From the NCBI GenBank assembly GCA_021018815.1, contig JAITYX010000033.1, positions 3,900,001 through 3,964,000 on the forward strand: a DNA stretch of 64,000 nt. The letters are read 5' to 3'. The position numbers and the translations under genes are program-made. The notes below the pieces were generated by a model. That model was given only the letters and a program-made list of their open reading frames with translations, searched no databases and was not told the DNA's origin. The DNA comes from Talinum fruticosum (lineage: Eukaryota > Streptophyta > Magnoliopsida > Caryophyllales > Talinaceae). Positions within the stretch are counted from its first letter, which is position 1. Every line of letters begins with the position of its first letter. Below, one piece after another: positions 33,515-45,316 of this stretch.

Positions 33515-33955
33515 TGCATTTTGTCTCAATAGCTCCTAGTCTCGTGTGGACTGTTTTGTGGAGCTTAAACGCAACACATTAGTGCTCGTGATCATAAAAT
33601 GCAATGTTTTAACGCCATCTTCAGGTCTTCAACTTTTTGTCGGATTGGACAAAAGTAAAATGCGATATTCGAACTTGGAATTTCCCAGACACACAGCATT
33701 GTACTCTATTATCTTTGAAGGCTTGGCACGGTTCTTGCATCGTCCAAAAGAAAGGGTGATTTTTGGATCGACCCAAGGCAAAAGGTTGTTTATTTAGTGT
33801 TGATGTTCATTGTGGTTTACTTGGTTTCTATCACACCAATCAAACACAATCCGAGATCCAAATCCTCAAACAGGACTTAGGATTTTCGTCATCGGCCTAA
33901 CATAATAAAATACATAATTAAAGAGATAAGGGACAACACTTTTTAGGTGTCTACG
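33515..33955 (-). repeat. Tat LTR fragment, 5' part, minus orientation
   Basis: Read on the minus strand from 33955 it is CGTAGACACCTAAAAAGTGT, which aligns with the J LTR start (TGTAGACACCTAAAAAGTGT). Similarity continues for at least 250 bp and then fades towards 33510, where the PMD B upstream region begins. A polypurine tract lies outside its start, so it is a 3' LTR. Confidence 0.7.
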
Positions 33956-33976
33956 GTTAGCCCCCACTTTGACCGA
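33956..33976 (-). other. Polypurine tract of the minus-strand Tat fragment
   Basis: The minus strand reads AAAGTGGGGGCTAACC immediately before the LTR start. 33977-34440 to its right is noncoding sequence between PPT and the PMD C promoter; nothing else is recognised there. Confidence 0.7.
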
Positions 33977-34439
33977 GTCTAAACAGATGAATGGTCAAGG
34001 TAGACACTAAAGGGTACTTACCTTGATTTTTGATATTAGTTATTGTGTAATGTTTTGAATTGGTTGTAGTCGAACCTAAACTCCAAAAGGAGGCTCGTAC
34101 TTTATCGTGATGCATCCATTTTGAAGTTCGCTGAGAAGGTCCTAATCATGGCTTCATTAGAGCCTAAAGCTTCATATATTTTGATGCTTAAACTTCGATC
34201 TTTCTTTGATCCGAAACTTGGCTAAATGATCTGCTGTGCTAACATACTTGTTAGTGTATAATCAAATTGACAAAAGTTCGGTATTTACCTCAAAAATTTA
34301 GTTGAAAATAGACTGAAAAATCTAATCCGAAAAGGCTGATTAGTGGGTCCAAAACTCCCACTTGCATGCACAAGATGCCAAGGAGCACATGCCTTGGTTG
34401 ATGAGACTTCACAAGTTAGGTGGACACGCTAGGGCTGGA

Positions 34440-35571
34440 AAATTGTCGCCAATGGACATCATGGCACCTTGTGGCCGGTGCTAGCTAGCCTTTGGCGAGG
34501 CATGGCCTAGGCGTGCATCTACCGAATTCCCTTAGTCTCCCACTACTTGTTTGACTTTTGTCTTGTATGGTTTGCTTGACTTGACCGAGTTTGCCTATAA
34601 AAGGGGTGCTTGGTGTGGTCATTTTGTACACTTACTCGTCCTCTTGCTCTTTTATTCTTCTTGTGTTGTCTTACTTTGTGTCTTCTTGAAAACCAATTGG
34701 TTCTCAAAGTCTATTCTTCCAAAATGTCTAGGAGAAAGGCCCATCCTTTAGGGAGGTCTAAAGTTGATAAACGTGTTCAAGACAACTTCCTTGAACGGGA
34801 ATGGCGTCCACGGAACAAGTGGAATGCAAGTGACCTCTTAGTGGAGGCTGAGAACCATGTTTCTTCACTTTCCATCACTCCTTCGCTAAGCTAATTGGCT
34901 TAAGTTTCTTCCTTTGCTCATTGAGATTAACTCTTCAACTAAAATCTTGTTGGATTTTTGTCTTGTAGAAGGGCTTAATTCAATTAGTGGAGCTATCCCC
35001 AAATTCACGGAGACATGCAGGAGGATGAACTTTCCTCTTGAGGATGTCATGCATAGTGCCGGGTTTGGTCCTATCTACGTTGCCTTAAACCACCTTATCG
35101 ACAAAAGGGAGAAGGATCGTATCAAGGCCATTAGTGAACAATTTTTGGATGCCGCCAACACTTTTCACCTCCCATTGGGGAAATGACCATAACACCATTT
35201 GATTTTGCTGTTTTATTAAGTTTGGGCTTTTCAGGTGCACCTCTAGCCTATGACTGAAATTTTGTTCAAAAACCGTGACTATCTTTGTCACCTTTTCGAC
35301 CCTTCAGCTGAGAGGTTCCTGGACAAAATTTCTTTAAAGTATATCGTCCTTTTGTAGGCCTTTGAAGATGTTAGGTTTTGGCCTCAACACTCTCCTTAAC
35401 AATAGGTCCGAATTGTGCTTGCTCTTCTCTTGAATCCGATTCTTTTCTCTTATCAAGTTGCTAAGGTTCATGTTTACTCTTTGGTGAACTTAGTGGACCT
35501 CGATAAAATAAACGAGCTCAACCGGGGTGCTCCTCTATATACTTGCCTCATTAGGGGCCTCGGTGCACTAT
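34440..35571 (+). pseudogene. Plant mobile domain gene, copy C, 5' half
   Basis: A TATA box (TATAAAAGG) lies at 34596-34604 in the same context as copy B. The start codon is at 34724: MSRRKAHPLGRSKVD, then DNFLEREWRPRNKW and DLLVEAENHVSS. Intron 1 is 34886-34968, with the donor mutated from GT to CT and the acceptor TTGTAG kept. Exon 2 from 34969 carries FTETCRRMNFPLEDVMHSAG, ALNHLIDKRE and AANTFHLPLG, the PMD core, with a stop or shift near 35186. Similarity to copy K continues at DNA level to about 35571 and then ends abruptly. It lies antisense to the minus-strand LTR and PPT at 33515-33976. Confidence 0.72.
34596..34604 (+). promoter_or_regulatory. Probable TATA box of PMD copy C
   Basis: TATAAAAGG lies 120 bp upstream of the ATG at 34724. 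The same CCTATAAAAGGGG context occurs on the minus strand at 33341-33353, upstream of PMD copy B. Conservation between copies supports a real promoter of the antisense gene. Confidence 0.55.
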
Positions 35572-35935
35572 TTTCGATTAAATTATTCAGGTGAAAATAC
35601 TAAACTTTCGTGAATACGATTATCTACTAATGAATATGCTAGTATAACAAAATTACCAAGCCAAGCTTTAAATCAAAAAATGATCAACCTTCAACAAAAA
35701 TTACCGAGTTGCAGGACTTTAATCAAGTAAAGCTTAGGATCGTTTAGCGGGATTTCGAACGCATGAAATGTGATCAAGTATAGGCCCCTTGTTTCGAATT
35801 CAGGTTCAACAATAACCAATTCCGGAAATCTCAAATTGATCAATATCCAAAGCAAATGCCAAAAAGCAAAATATGTGTCCTTTAGTGTCTACTTTAACCC
35901 TTCGTCTTTCAAACTTGGATGTAGTGGAGGCTAAG
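35572..35935. other. Unassigned tail before LTR L
   Basis: AT-rich sequence with no recognisable protein. The last bases, AGTGGAGGCTAAG, resemble the AGTGGGGGCTAACC tract at 33956-33976 and are read as the PPT of the LTR that follows. The open frame on the minus strand at 35806-36075 crosses into that LTR and is not supported. Confidence 0.45.
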
Positions 35936-38040
35936 TGTAGATACCGAAAACATGTCGCCCTTATGTCTTTTATTTCTCTTATTTTATTTTGTCGGCCTGG
36001 TGATGAAATCTCGATCTTGTTTGTAAACTTGGATTGTGATCGGAGTCCGATTGGTGTGCCGAAACCAATAACCACAAAGAACCCATTAATACCATAAAAT
36101 TAACCTTTTTGCACAGGCCAACCCACCAACCAATTTTCTTTCGGCCTAACCAAATTCAGGGCAAGGCTCTCAATCAGAACAAGGTTGACGTCACTTTCTA
36201 GGCTTAATCGTGTCCTAAACGCATCGTTTTATCCTCAATATTACGAGCATAACATGGAGCTCAAGTGTCCTTATGATACCATTTTGACTGGCGCCCTGTT
36301 TCATGGCTCACAATGCCAAAAAGCTGCATTTTGTTCGTTCAATGGCCAACCAAGGCATGAAACTCCAAGGTTTTCATACAACCATTTTGACCAGGTGCCA
36401 CGTTTCATTCATCAAAACGCGAAAACGCTGCATTTTCTCTACCGCACAACCGAGGCACTGAAGCCATGTTCTCCGAAAACACTCGTTAGGAGCTCGACAT
36501 TGCTTTTCTTGGCTCCACACATGGGATTCATAATCCAAGCTGATTTTATCCGGTTTCTTCTGCTGGATTCACATCTTGGACCAATCCAATTCAACTCCTT
36601 GACTAGCTGTTTGATGCTTTTAGGTCATTTTTGTGACCTAGCCTTTTCCCATTTCCTCCTTTTGTAGGGTTCTGAATGAAGATATAAGTTGCCAAAAATT
36701 AATGTTGCTATATGTTAACCTAAGCCATACTGAATTTAAGCTAAGAGCTACTAAATGCTAGGTTGTTTTTGCTATCTTTAAAGCTAATAACCGTATTCGA
36801 TCTCTTGGTTAATTTTCAAATAATTACTACCATGCTATCAAACATCCTCATCAATTTTCCACACTACTTACCTTAATAAATTCCACAAAATAGCCCTTCT
36901 CAATCTTGCTCGTTTGCCATCACGCTTTCATATTCGGTTCGTGAACCAAGTCAACAGGTGGGACAACTTGAGGGCATTGAATGTACTTTCAATCTACGCT
37001 TATAGTTTATTTAATTCATGCTTTTTGTTCTTTTGGTATTGTGGATCTAAATGTAATCGCTTTAAATTCCTCTAAGCCCACTTGTAATTTTATTTTTCTT
37101 GCTTTCTTTTTCACTTTCTCTTATCGGTTTCTCATATGCTTTTACATTTTTCCTAGAATGTTTGATTGATTTAATTTTCCGTATTCGCATGTTGTATGCT
37201 TAACTGAAAATACATTATGTTGACTCATAATTTGAATTAGCAAAGGTCTTCTATTGATGGGCGAAAACGAGGGCTTATCCCTACATTTCATACCTTCACC
37301 CCAAAACACCAGATTCTCGGTTCAAGATCAATGGAGTAATTTCTTAAACCTCTTTTAAGCTTTGTTTTCCCATACTAAGGTTGGAAGAGTATTCTTTTAT
37401 TTTTGTTAGTTTTTTATTCCTAAACCGACTCGCGGCTCCCCTTTTTCTATTTTATTTCTCTTAAATTGCATCTCGTCATTTCGATTTAAAATGGGTAAAA
37501 GTCAATTTTATTATCTGAAAAATAAGGCTATAGACCGAGACTTATTCATCGGTCTTAGCTATAGCCGAGTGTTTTTAACCGGATGACGCCGGCTCTCGCG
37601 GCGCCAGCCAGTGGTCGAGCTTGGCTTTTGCTCCAAATCGGTGATATCACACCTTTTGGTCCAGAAGTCTTGTGGGGAAATTAAATTCTATCTTTTTTAT
37701 TTTCTTAAATTATGAAATAATATGTCGAGACCCTTTAAAATTAATTTCTAAACTAAAATGATAAATAAAAATCGCCAATCATTACTTTGCTTAAATTATT
37801 TTAACTTAAATTTCAAAAATCAGAAATTTCAATAGGGCCAAAGAAAGAATTTTAATTTTATAAGTTTATTTTTATCTCGATCAAGATCGAGAGAAGATCC
37901 GAGTAAGATATGCACTTCCTCGGGAATGAAAAAAAACCGACACGACCCCACTTTCAAGAGTCATTTTTAAACCAAAAACAAGAGCCACCCCACTCCGTGG
38001 GAAAATTTTTATCCGAACCCAGGGGCTATTGGTTCCTACA
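35936..38040 (+). repeat. 3' LTR of a plus-strand Tat element L (2105 bp)
   Basis: It begins TGTAGATACC and ends GGTTCCTACA. It is homologous throughout to the J LTR (5947-7829) but clearly diverged. A polypurine-like tract precedes it, so it is taken as a 3' LTR. The matching 5' part of the element is not seen. Its right end is fused to the gag/pol junction of element D at about 38041. A 160-codon open frame at 36185-36667 is LTR sequence without protein similarity that I recognise. Confidence 0.68.
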
Positions 38041-39868
38041 AATGCAAACTCACTAACCCTTCTCACTTCCTCTTACAAACCCGAGTAAATGTCCTTACCG
38101 AGGTCAATTTTTGAGGAAGAGTTCTTTTAGGAACCTAGATTTCAATAATTTTGGGCTTGGTATGATTCGACCCTTCTTTTGTGGAAACTAAGTCTCCTTT
38201 TTGTGAAAATCTTTCTTTTTGTTGAAAGACTGATGAGAATGCTTTTGATAAACCTTTCTATATAGTCCCTTTCTTCATGGATGAATGTGACCATGCTCGG
38301 GTTTTTTAAAATGAATTTTTCTTATATCATTTTTGAAATGGCTCTTGAAGGAGTTATCCTCCTGTTGAGAATTTAACCAAGTCCCTCTTTTCGAAAAGAA
38401 ACACATTAAGAACCAAGGAGTAGATCAAGGTTTTTCTAACCTTGAGTGAGTTTCAAAACAAGATCCCGAGACACGGTGAGCTTTTTCTTTAATTGTTCAT
38501 TCTCGGTTCTAAGGCATTGAGACCTAGTTTTACTTGTCTTGTGAGCTAGTCTCAAGTATATTCATGCTTGAGCCATGGTTTTTCTAAATCGGTTTTCAAA
38601 ATCTTGTTCTCATATTTTGGAGACTCCCGAGTTTTCCTTCAAATAAAAAGGAATTAGGATTAGACCTTTCCTTTAAAGTAAAAATATACCTAACTAAATC
38701 TTACTTAGAAAATTTGAGGGAATGTTTTTGCTTCTAACTTAGTCTCGGTTTCTAAGTTGGTTGAGGCCATGAGATATTTTGACTCATCTTTAGTGTCTTC
38801 ATCATCATCCGACTCTTAATCACTCCAGGTTGCTACTAGTGCCTTTTTTTCTTGTGATCCTTCTTCCTATTTGGGCAACCTTTCACTATGTGTTCCTTGC
38901 TACACATTCAAAGCAACCGGAATTTTTTGTGAAAAAGGAATTTGAAGGGGGTGATAATTTACGTTTCTTCTCTTTCATGTGGATCTCATGTTTGGGCTTC
39001 TTCTACCACTTCTTGTATTTCATCATACGTTTGAAGGCTCTAGCTGGAAGTGTTATAGGATCTTCTTTTGAGACTCGATTGGCTTAGATTAGGACCAGCT
39101 TCCTCTAGGGCTTTAATAGTGACATTCTTCTTGGGGCTAACCTCATATTGTTCCTCCTCGAGGTTTAACTCATGCGTGAGAAGGTTCCCAATGAGTTAAT
39201 GTGCTTTTAGCTTACTGAGGTCTTGGGCCTCCTTGATGGCTGTCACATTCAGGCCCCATCTCTTTTTCGAAACTCTTTAGAAGCTTTCAAACCACTTCTT
39301 CATTGGACATCTTCTTTCGAAATGATTTGAGATTTTTAGAATCTCAATGAAACGAACATACATCCGAGTGATGTTCTGTTTAGTCTCCATCTTTAACATC
39401 TCATACTTGTGCAGGTATTAACTTATCTTCGCTTGTCTCACTAGGCTTGTATCGTCGTAGATAGTGACCACGAGTGTCCCACACCTGTTTAGCAATATCA
39501 CGGGTTGATACTCTATTGTACTCAAAGTATCCAAAGTACACGATAGGATGCTCATGGCTTTAAAATTCTTCTTGTGCTTTTCTTTCTCTTTTGAAGTGAA
39601 CTCGACTTCACCTTCACCATAGTTTAATTTCCAACTTGCTTTGTGGGAATGTAGTTACCATTAAAGATGACTTCCAAAACATCTTCATCATAGTCTTGAT
39701 TGAAGTACTCCATCGGTTTCTTCCGAGTGAGCCAAGTTGGACCCTTTGAACTTTGGTGGTGTGGTTAATGACCATCCTGCATAAAGTTCTCCATAGTGTT
39801 GAGCCATCTTATCTTTAAACCTTTTGATTGTGAGATCCTTTTGTGAAAGGCTAGGCTATTATCCCAAT
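38041..39868 (-). pseudogene. gag of SIRE-type element D, decayed
   Basis: Starting from a decayed PBS at 39867-39846 (ATTGGGATAATAGCCTAGCC), the minus strand follows element A closely: gag start region near 39800, zinc-knuckle remnant CFEC at about 38900, and the coiled-coil tail. The stretch AAACTCACTCAAGGTTAGAA at 38453-38434 corresponds to 24075-24094 in A. The last similarity is AGAGGAAGTGAGAAGGGTTA near 38077-38058 (24466-24485 in A). Many stops and frameshifts. It keeps CAG at places where A has CGAG, for example near 40190. Confidence 0.7.
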
Positions 39869-41470
39869 TGAAGGTTTAGTTTAGAGATTCTAAGTCAACC
39901 TAGAGGGGGTGAATAAGGTGATGATAAAATAATGTGAAAATTGAAAATTGAAAATTCTTCGAAAAAGAATGAACTCGGAATGTAAAATTAAGTATAGATT
40001 AACTTAAAAAGAGAAGGACATAATGTTTTACATAGAAATCCTCCTAGGGCAGAAAACCATGGACATTGCTTATCCAAGCACAAAGTTAAATCCATTATTG
40101 TAGCCCACAAATACAAAGGATTGATTACTCGAATTTCTCCGTTAGACAAATTCTGTTACAAGTTTTTCGTCGACACGAAGTTACCTTATCTGTTCCAGTA
40201 CTTCCAAACTAAGTTAACTCTTAATGTTTGGGGCAACTGAATTTAGTTAACCCTTACAACTCAGTCAAGGGATAAAGCATGAAAGTGTTTGAAAAAGAGT
40301 AGAAATTACAATACTTTTCATTAGAAGATGTTATGACCCAAAAGTTGAGATTAAAAGTACTAGAGTTGTAAGCTAAAGCAAAGAGCATATAAGTTAAGTT
40401 AAGTTCTTGTTCCATCCAATCTTATAAGTCTTGTATCAAGTCTTCAATTTATAGGCATCATTGTAGAAATTCTTTGTGCCTTAGGTTGGGGCTTTTGGGT
40501 CAGCTGGCCGTTACAATCAATAGTCCGAGTCCTCGAAATAGAATTGTTGTGAAAGTAATCTTTGATCATAAGTTCCAACCTCAAAAGCAGTCCTACCTAT
40601 TTGTTGTATCAGAGAAACCAGGTAGAAATAGCCATTAGAGTTAAAAACTAAAAGGTACAGGAAATGAAAACCAACGAGTCCCGCCACGATGTACGAGTGT
40701 GCCCGAAAATGGTGGCTTTTCTGTTTATTGTCTTGGAATTTTAAGAAGCCATTTGTATTTGCTTTAATATTATATTATTCACCTTTCATAAGCCTGTAAA
40801 AATAAATTACAAATGGTACCCAAAGTATAAAAAATACTTTGGTCCAAGGTTATAGAAGGACGTTGGATAATTTAATCGACGATCGAAATTAGTTAATCTA
40901 TTAAAATGGAATTTCTTAAGCCCAATATTCAATATTTTCAAAATCCATTTATATCTAAACTCAAAGAATAAAGAAGATAGAGTTAAGTTCAAGAGTTATT
41001 TAGATATATTTCAATGTTTGCCAATTTGATTAATTTTACCTTAATAAATATGGCTAGTTTAGAGTTAACACGAGATAATTTTATTTTGAAATATGAACTA
41101 ATCTAGTAAAATAGTTAAGCTAGAAGTGTGAAAAATATTTAGGTAAACTTTAAATCTAAGCCATACTGAGTGGGTCGGTTTCCTATAAATGAATCCTCGG
41201 TTAGTGATCAATAACTAAGTCCGAGTCGGTTTTACTAAGTGAAGAACTCGGTTCTAAGACTGAAAGAGATGTTTTGGTAAGGTTTACAGTCTTAGGAGAA
41301 TTTATAGCTCATAAAAAATCCAACGCATCGGAACGCTGAGGAATACATTTTGAGTTTATATTCATTATGCTCATCAAGAATTTATCTAAGTTAAGAGATT
41401 TATCTAAGTATTCGAAGAATGACTTGAATTTAAAATCATATAAGGGGGTTAGTTTCTACCCGAGTCTTCA
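39869..41470 (-). repeat. 5' LTR of element D (1602 bp)
   Basis: The minus strand starts TGAAGACTCGGGTAG at 41470 and ends AAACCTTCA at 39869. Its length and internal order match the LTRs of element A, with considerable divergence. Confidence 0.78.
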
Positions 41471-42318
41471 TTATGGAAGACTTCAATCACCTACTTATCC
41501 TAGAGGACAAAATTGGAGGGCAACCAGTGACATTGTCTAATATCCAACAGCTTTATGCCCACACAATTTTGGTTGGACTCAAGGATATGACATGGAATGA
41601 GTGTCAATACTATTGCACTAACAAGCACGAGTGTGGTTCAAGGGTTTTTCCGAGAATCTATGGAGACTTAGTTAATGAGTTTGGAATGATCTTTTCCTAG
41701 CAGTAGTGACTATCTTTGTGGCTGATGACATTTTTAATCATATACCGGCTTTGATCATGTCTTTTTAGCTAGCAACTTATGGGCCAAAAACTTTCAAGGT
41801 TTTCACACATAGAGGACTAACCCAAATTATGGTCAATTGATATCCTATGCAGAATGTTACAAAAAAAAAAAAAAAAAAGCTTTGGCTTGTGGAGAGAGTT
41901 TGTAAGAAATTAAACAAATGACGGTTAGGAGATGTTCACGTCGGACATGTTGTTTCTAAGGAGAAACTCAACCGATTTCAAACGAGATATTTAGCTTAAC
42001 ACTCGCAATCAACATTTAGATGATGAGAGAATTGCTCAAAGTGATCTTTGTTTATGGAAAAGGAGACTAGAGATTAACTATATACAAAAGACTAAGGGCG
42101 GAGGCTCAACTTAAGGGACACAATTCTTCTTTCAAAGTCTCAAACATAGACATCAACAAAATAGGATATCATCTTTTCTACAATTAGTTGGATCTTGGAC
42201 ATGGGAGTATTCCGAGGTTAAATAACATTTTGTACAATTTTATGAGCAATTTCTAGGATCAGTAGCTAGCACCATTAAGACAATGAGAGATGACATCATC
42301 CGGATGGGAAATTATTTG
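41471..42318 (+). pseudogene. LINE-1 type fragment: endonuclease C-terminus and linker
   Basis: The open frame at 41473-41700 reads EDFNHLLILEDKIGGQPVT, then GLKDMTWNECQYYCTNKHEC and GSRVFPRIYGDLVN. This is the C-terminal half of an L1 APE endonuclease (G-D-F-N, then D-x-x-x-x-G-x-x-Y-T-W-x-N, then R-x-D-R/x-L). Downstream in broken frames come GPKTFKVFTH, ERVCKKLNK and TQFFFQSLKHRHQQNRI, matching the linker before RT (N-T-K-F-F-H..R-x-x-R-N-x-I). The nuclease would nick target DNA. RT itself is absent because copia E begins at 42319. The left side is cut by D at 41470. An A-run lies at 41861-41878. Confidence 0.72.
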
Positions 42319-43114
42319 TGAAGACTCATGTATGTTTAATCGACCCCTTAATTGATTTTGAGTCAAAGTCATTTATCTAAATTTAGGATTAATCAATATG
42401 CATCCAAAAAGAAATTCAGAAGATAAAGTCATGTTAAATATGTAATATTAGATGACTCGACCTAAGACTTTGAACTTCGAAGTTTTCTCTTAAAAGTTTA
42501 AGGAATCGGTTCTACTTCAAAAACTAGAAATTGACCCATCCATACTAACCGAGCTTGGCTGAGCTACTCGGTTACGAGAAAATTCTTGTAATCTTGCCAT
42601 TTATACTTCTAGCTTAAAACTCTCATATGTATACTCTTATCATTCTAAATCTTAAACTCTTGTAATCTCTTTCTCATTTCAAATGCTTTTCTACATTATC
42701 CCTTGAATGAGTTCTTAATGTAACTTTAACTCAATTGTTCCAAGTTGTACAACATATCTCAACTCGGAAGTACTAGGACACATAAGGGAATTTCGGGCTC
42801 GAGAAAATTGTAAGAGATTTGTCTAACGAGCAAAACTGGGTAGACATTATCTCCGTATCTAAGGATCCAAATAGTGAAGTTTAATTTTGTTCTTGGATTA
42901 GCATTGTCCGAGGTTTTCTGCCCCAAGAGAGTTTCTTTATAAAATCAATAATCTTTATTTTTCTTGTTTTTTAGTCACTCTAGACTTAGTTACTCTATTT
43001 GAGTTGATATCTCGGTTTTGAACTTCAATTTTTCGCAATTTTCTTTCATCACCCTATTCAAACCCCCTCCCCACTCCTCCCCAAGGGTGATTATTCTCTC
43101 CAAGTGAACTTTCA
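42319..43114 (+). repeat. 5' LTR of element E (796 bp, internally shortened)
   Basis: It begins TGAAGACTCATG and ends AACTTTCA. The ends align with the LTRs of A and D, but it is about half their length, so an internal deletion is inferred. Confidence 0.75.
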
Positions 43115-43173
43115 ATTTGTACTAAAGCCTAGCCTTTGCTCAAAAGGAATAACATTCTGAAGGTTTAAAAATT

Positions 43174-43965
43174 ATGGCTCATCCTAATGGAGAGTTCGAT
43201 GAAGGAAGATCCTTGACAAGATCACCAAAGTTTAAGGGCTCCAACTTTGCATAATGGGAGAAGTTGATGCAAAGCTTCCTCCAAGATCAAGATGAAGAGG
43301 CTTGGGATATTATAACGGATGGAAACTATGTCCTTTTGAAGGCGGTTGGAATTGAAACTATGCCGAAGTTGAAGATTTAGTTCACTACGAGATGACAAGG
43401 AAAAGTACAAAAAGAACCATAGAGCTATGAATATCTTTAGGTGTGTGTTAGACTCATCCGAGACTAATAGAGTCTCAGCCTATGATATGGCAAAGGAAGT
43501 ATGGGACACTTTGGTGACCACCTATGAAGGAATCGGTCAGGTAATATAGACCAAAATTAGCTAATATCTCCAACAATAAGAGCTATTCAAGATAGAGGCT
43601 GATGACAGAATTATTGAAATGTATATAAGGTTTATTGAGACAGTAAATAATCTAAAATCCCTAGACAAGAAGATGTCCAGTGAAGAAGTAGTAAAAAAAC
43701 TACCCGGATGTCTTCCAAAGAAGAAATGGGGTCCAAAGGTGACAGATTATTGAAAAAGCCTAGGACCTCAACAAGCTCAAGCTCGATGAACTCATTAGGA
43801 AGTTATTGACCCATGAGCTGCATGTTCAAGAAGAAGAATATGAGGTCATCACGAGAAAGAACATTGCTTTGAAGGCCTCGGAAGAATGGACCAAGTCCGA
43901 ATAGCTCAAACTCACAGAGATCCCTTGGTGCGTCTATACATAGGTTTCAAACGAATGATGAAACA
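43174..43965 (+). pseudogene. gag of element E, first part
   Basis: The start ATG is at 43174 (MAHPNGEFDEGRSLTRSPKF). An in-frame stop follows about 27 codons later, then the capsid motif FLQDQDEEAWDIITDGNYV. The remaining capsid parts (AKEVWDTL near 43492, VNNLKSL near 43650) are in changing frames with numerous TAG/TGA stops. The gene is cut after the codons for a GFKRMMK-like motif at 43965 by element F and resumes at 59539. Confidence 0.8.
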
Positions 43966-45302
43966 TGTTGAAGTGGAATTAGGAGTACATGATTTAGTTT
44001 TTTTTTTTTTGCTCGATCCACGAGAGATAGAACCAAATGGAAATCAGATTTAGAGTAACAACACTAAACTAACAAACTAAAATTATGCTCGGCTACTAAC
44101 CTGAACTAACTAATTATGAATGAGACTAAATTATAACAAAGCTAAAAGATGCAACAATTAAGAATCCAAGATTCATAACTAAAATTAAAACAAAAACCCG
44201 GAATAATCCACAATCTGAAACAAAGTGCAATCAACACAATCATAACTTGAACCAAAATAAAAATCAAAGAGAATCGAAACGAAGTGTAAGAATGAGGAAT
44301 TTATATCGGCAAATCGAATGTCATCAATGCAATTCCACAATCCAAAATTTGAATCAAAATGTTTAGATGAAATCAAACCCTAAATCCAACCAACACTCGA
44401 ACTTACTTCCAAAGGAATTAAACGACTCTAAACTAAAATCTAAACTAAAAACTAAAACCTAAAATTGAAATTTGAGAGCTAAACTAGAAATTTAAAGAAG
44501 AAATTAAACCTAAAAATTTAAACTTTGGCTGGCTTTGAACGTGCTCGTTTTGGTTGCTTTGCTCTTGCCATCTACCTTCTTTTCACTCTCCACCTACTGC
44601 CCTCCTTCGTTTAAGCCTCCTCATTTGTGTAGCGAATTCCTTCATTGTGGATAGAGCCCAAGAAGGCCTGGATTGTGTCACTATCGTGTCGAGAAGGGAG
44701 ATATGAAGTTATACGGTTGGAGAGGGACAGGTTTAGTGCCGAAGTAAAGATAACGAGAGGAGAGAGCGAGAGTTTGAGTCGTGAGGGGTTTGTCACTAGC
44801 ATATTATGGAAGGAGAAAGAGCTTGAGGGAGATAGGTTTCTTCGAGAAAGGGTAGAAGACAAGGAGTAGAGTTCTTCATGCTAAAAGAGACTAAAGAAGA
44901 GAGAGCGTAAATGGGGATGGGACTATGGTTTCGGGCGATGCTGGAGAGGAAGAAGAGCAAGACTGGCTTATTAGGTTGGTGAAAGAGAAAGAGTTTAAGG
45001 CTAGGCTAGCATTTCGGGGAATGAAGGGGATAGAAGACACCATGTGACGGAAAAGGAAAGAGAATGATAAATTAAGCGAGAGAGGGTGGGGCACGTGAAG
45101 AAGCAAATGGTGAAGAGAGTTTGGGCTTGGTTTGGCCTTACTATAAAGGGACGACCCTTTCAGCTCTTCTTATTATTTTTGAGATTTTCAACACTTTCTA
45201 TGAAAAAAGAACCAATTAAATTAAAATTTCTATTTTAATAATTATTATGAACAAAAGAAGATGTAAAAAGTTAGTAAAAATATCATGTTTTTGGACTAGA
45301 CA
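43966..45302 (-). repeat. 3' LTR of element F (1337 bp)
   Basis: In plus orientation it runs TGTTGAAGTGG...GGACTAGACA (expected CAACA). It matches the three pieces of the right LTR. 44640-45060 is purine-rich (GAGAGA words), which produces spurious open frames on both strands. A T-run at 44000-44012 is variable between the copies. Confidence 0.85.
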
Positions 45303-45316
45303 AATACCCCTTTACC
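45303..45316 (-). other. Polypurine tract of element F
   Basis: The minus strand reads GGTAAAGGGGTATT and abuts the LTR start. The strand agrees with the pol reading direction. Confidence 0.72.

Larger units (their letters stand above)
38041..41470 (-). mobile_element. SIRE-type copia fragment D: 5' LTR plus gag
   Basis: Minus-strand element with 5' LTR 41470-39869 and about 1.83 kb of internal sequence. That matches element A from PBS to the start of pol in order and spacing. It is cut at 38040, where the Tat LTR L ends. pol and the 3' LTR are lost. Confidence 0.78.
42319..43965 (+). mobile_element. SIRE-type copia element E, 5' part (continues at 59539)
   Basis: 5' LTR 42319-43114, a decayed PBS (ATTTGTACTAAAGCCTAGCC at 43115-43134) and the first two thirds of gag. 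Interrupted after 43965 by element F. It is inserted into the LINE fragment on its left. The second part (59539 to the window end) carries the end of gag and all of pol. Confidence 0.85.

Noticed and set aside
36185..36667. 160-codon open frame
   Set aside because: Entirely inside the Tat LTR L. The homologous part of the J LTR does not keep the frame.
41858..41880. A-run as the poly(A) tail of the LINE
   Set aside because: It lies inside the endonuclease-to-RT linker, with LINE-like coding continuing after it, so it is an internal A-run.
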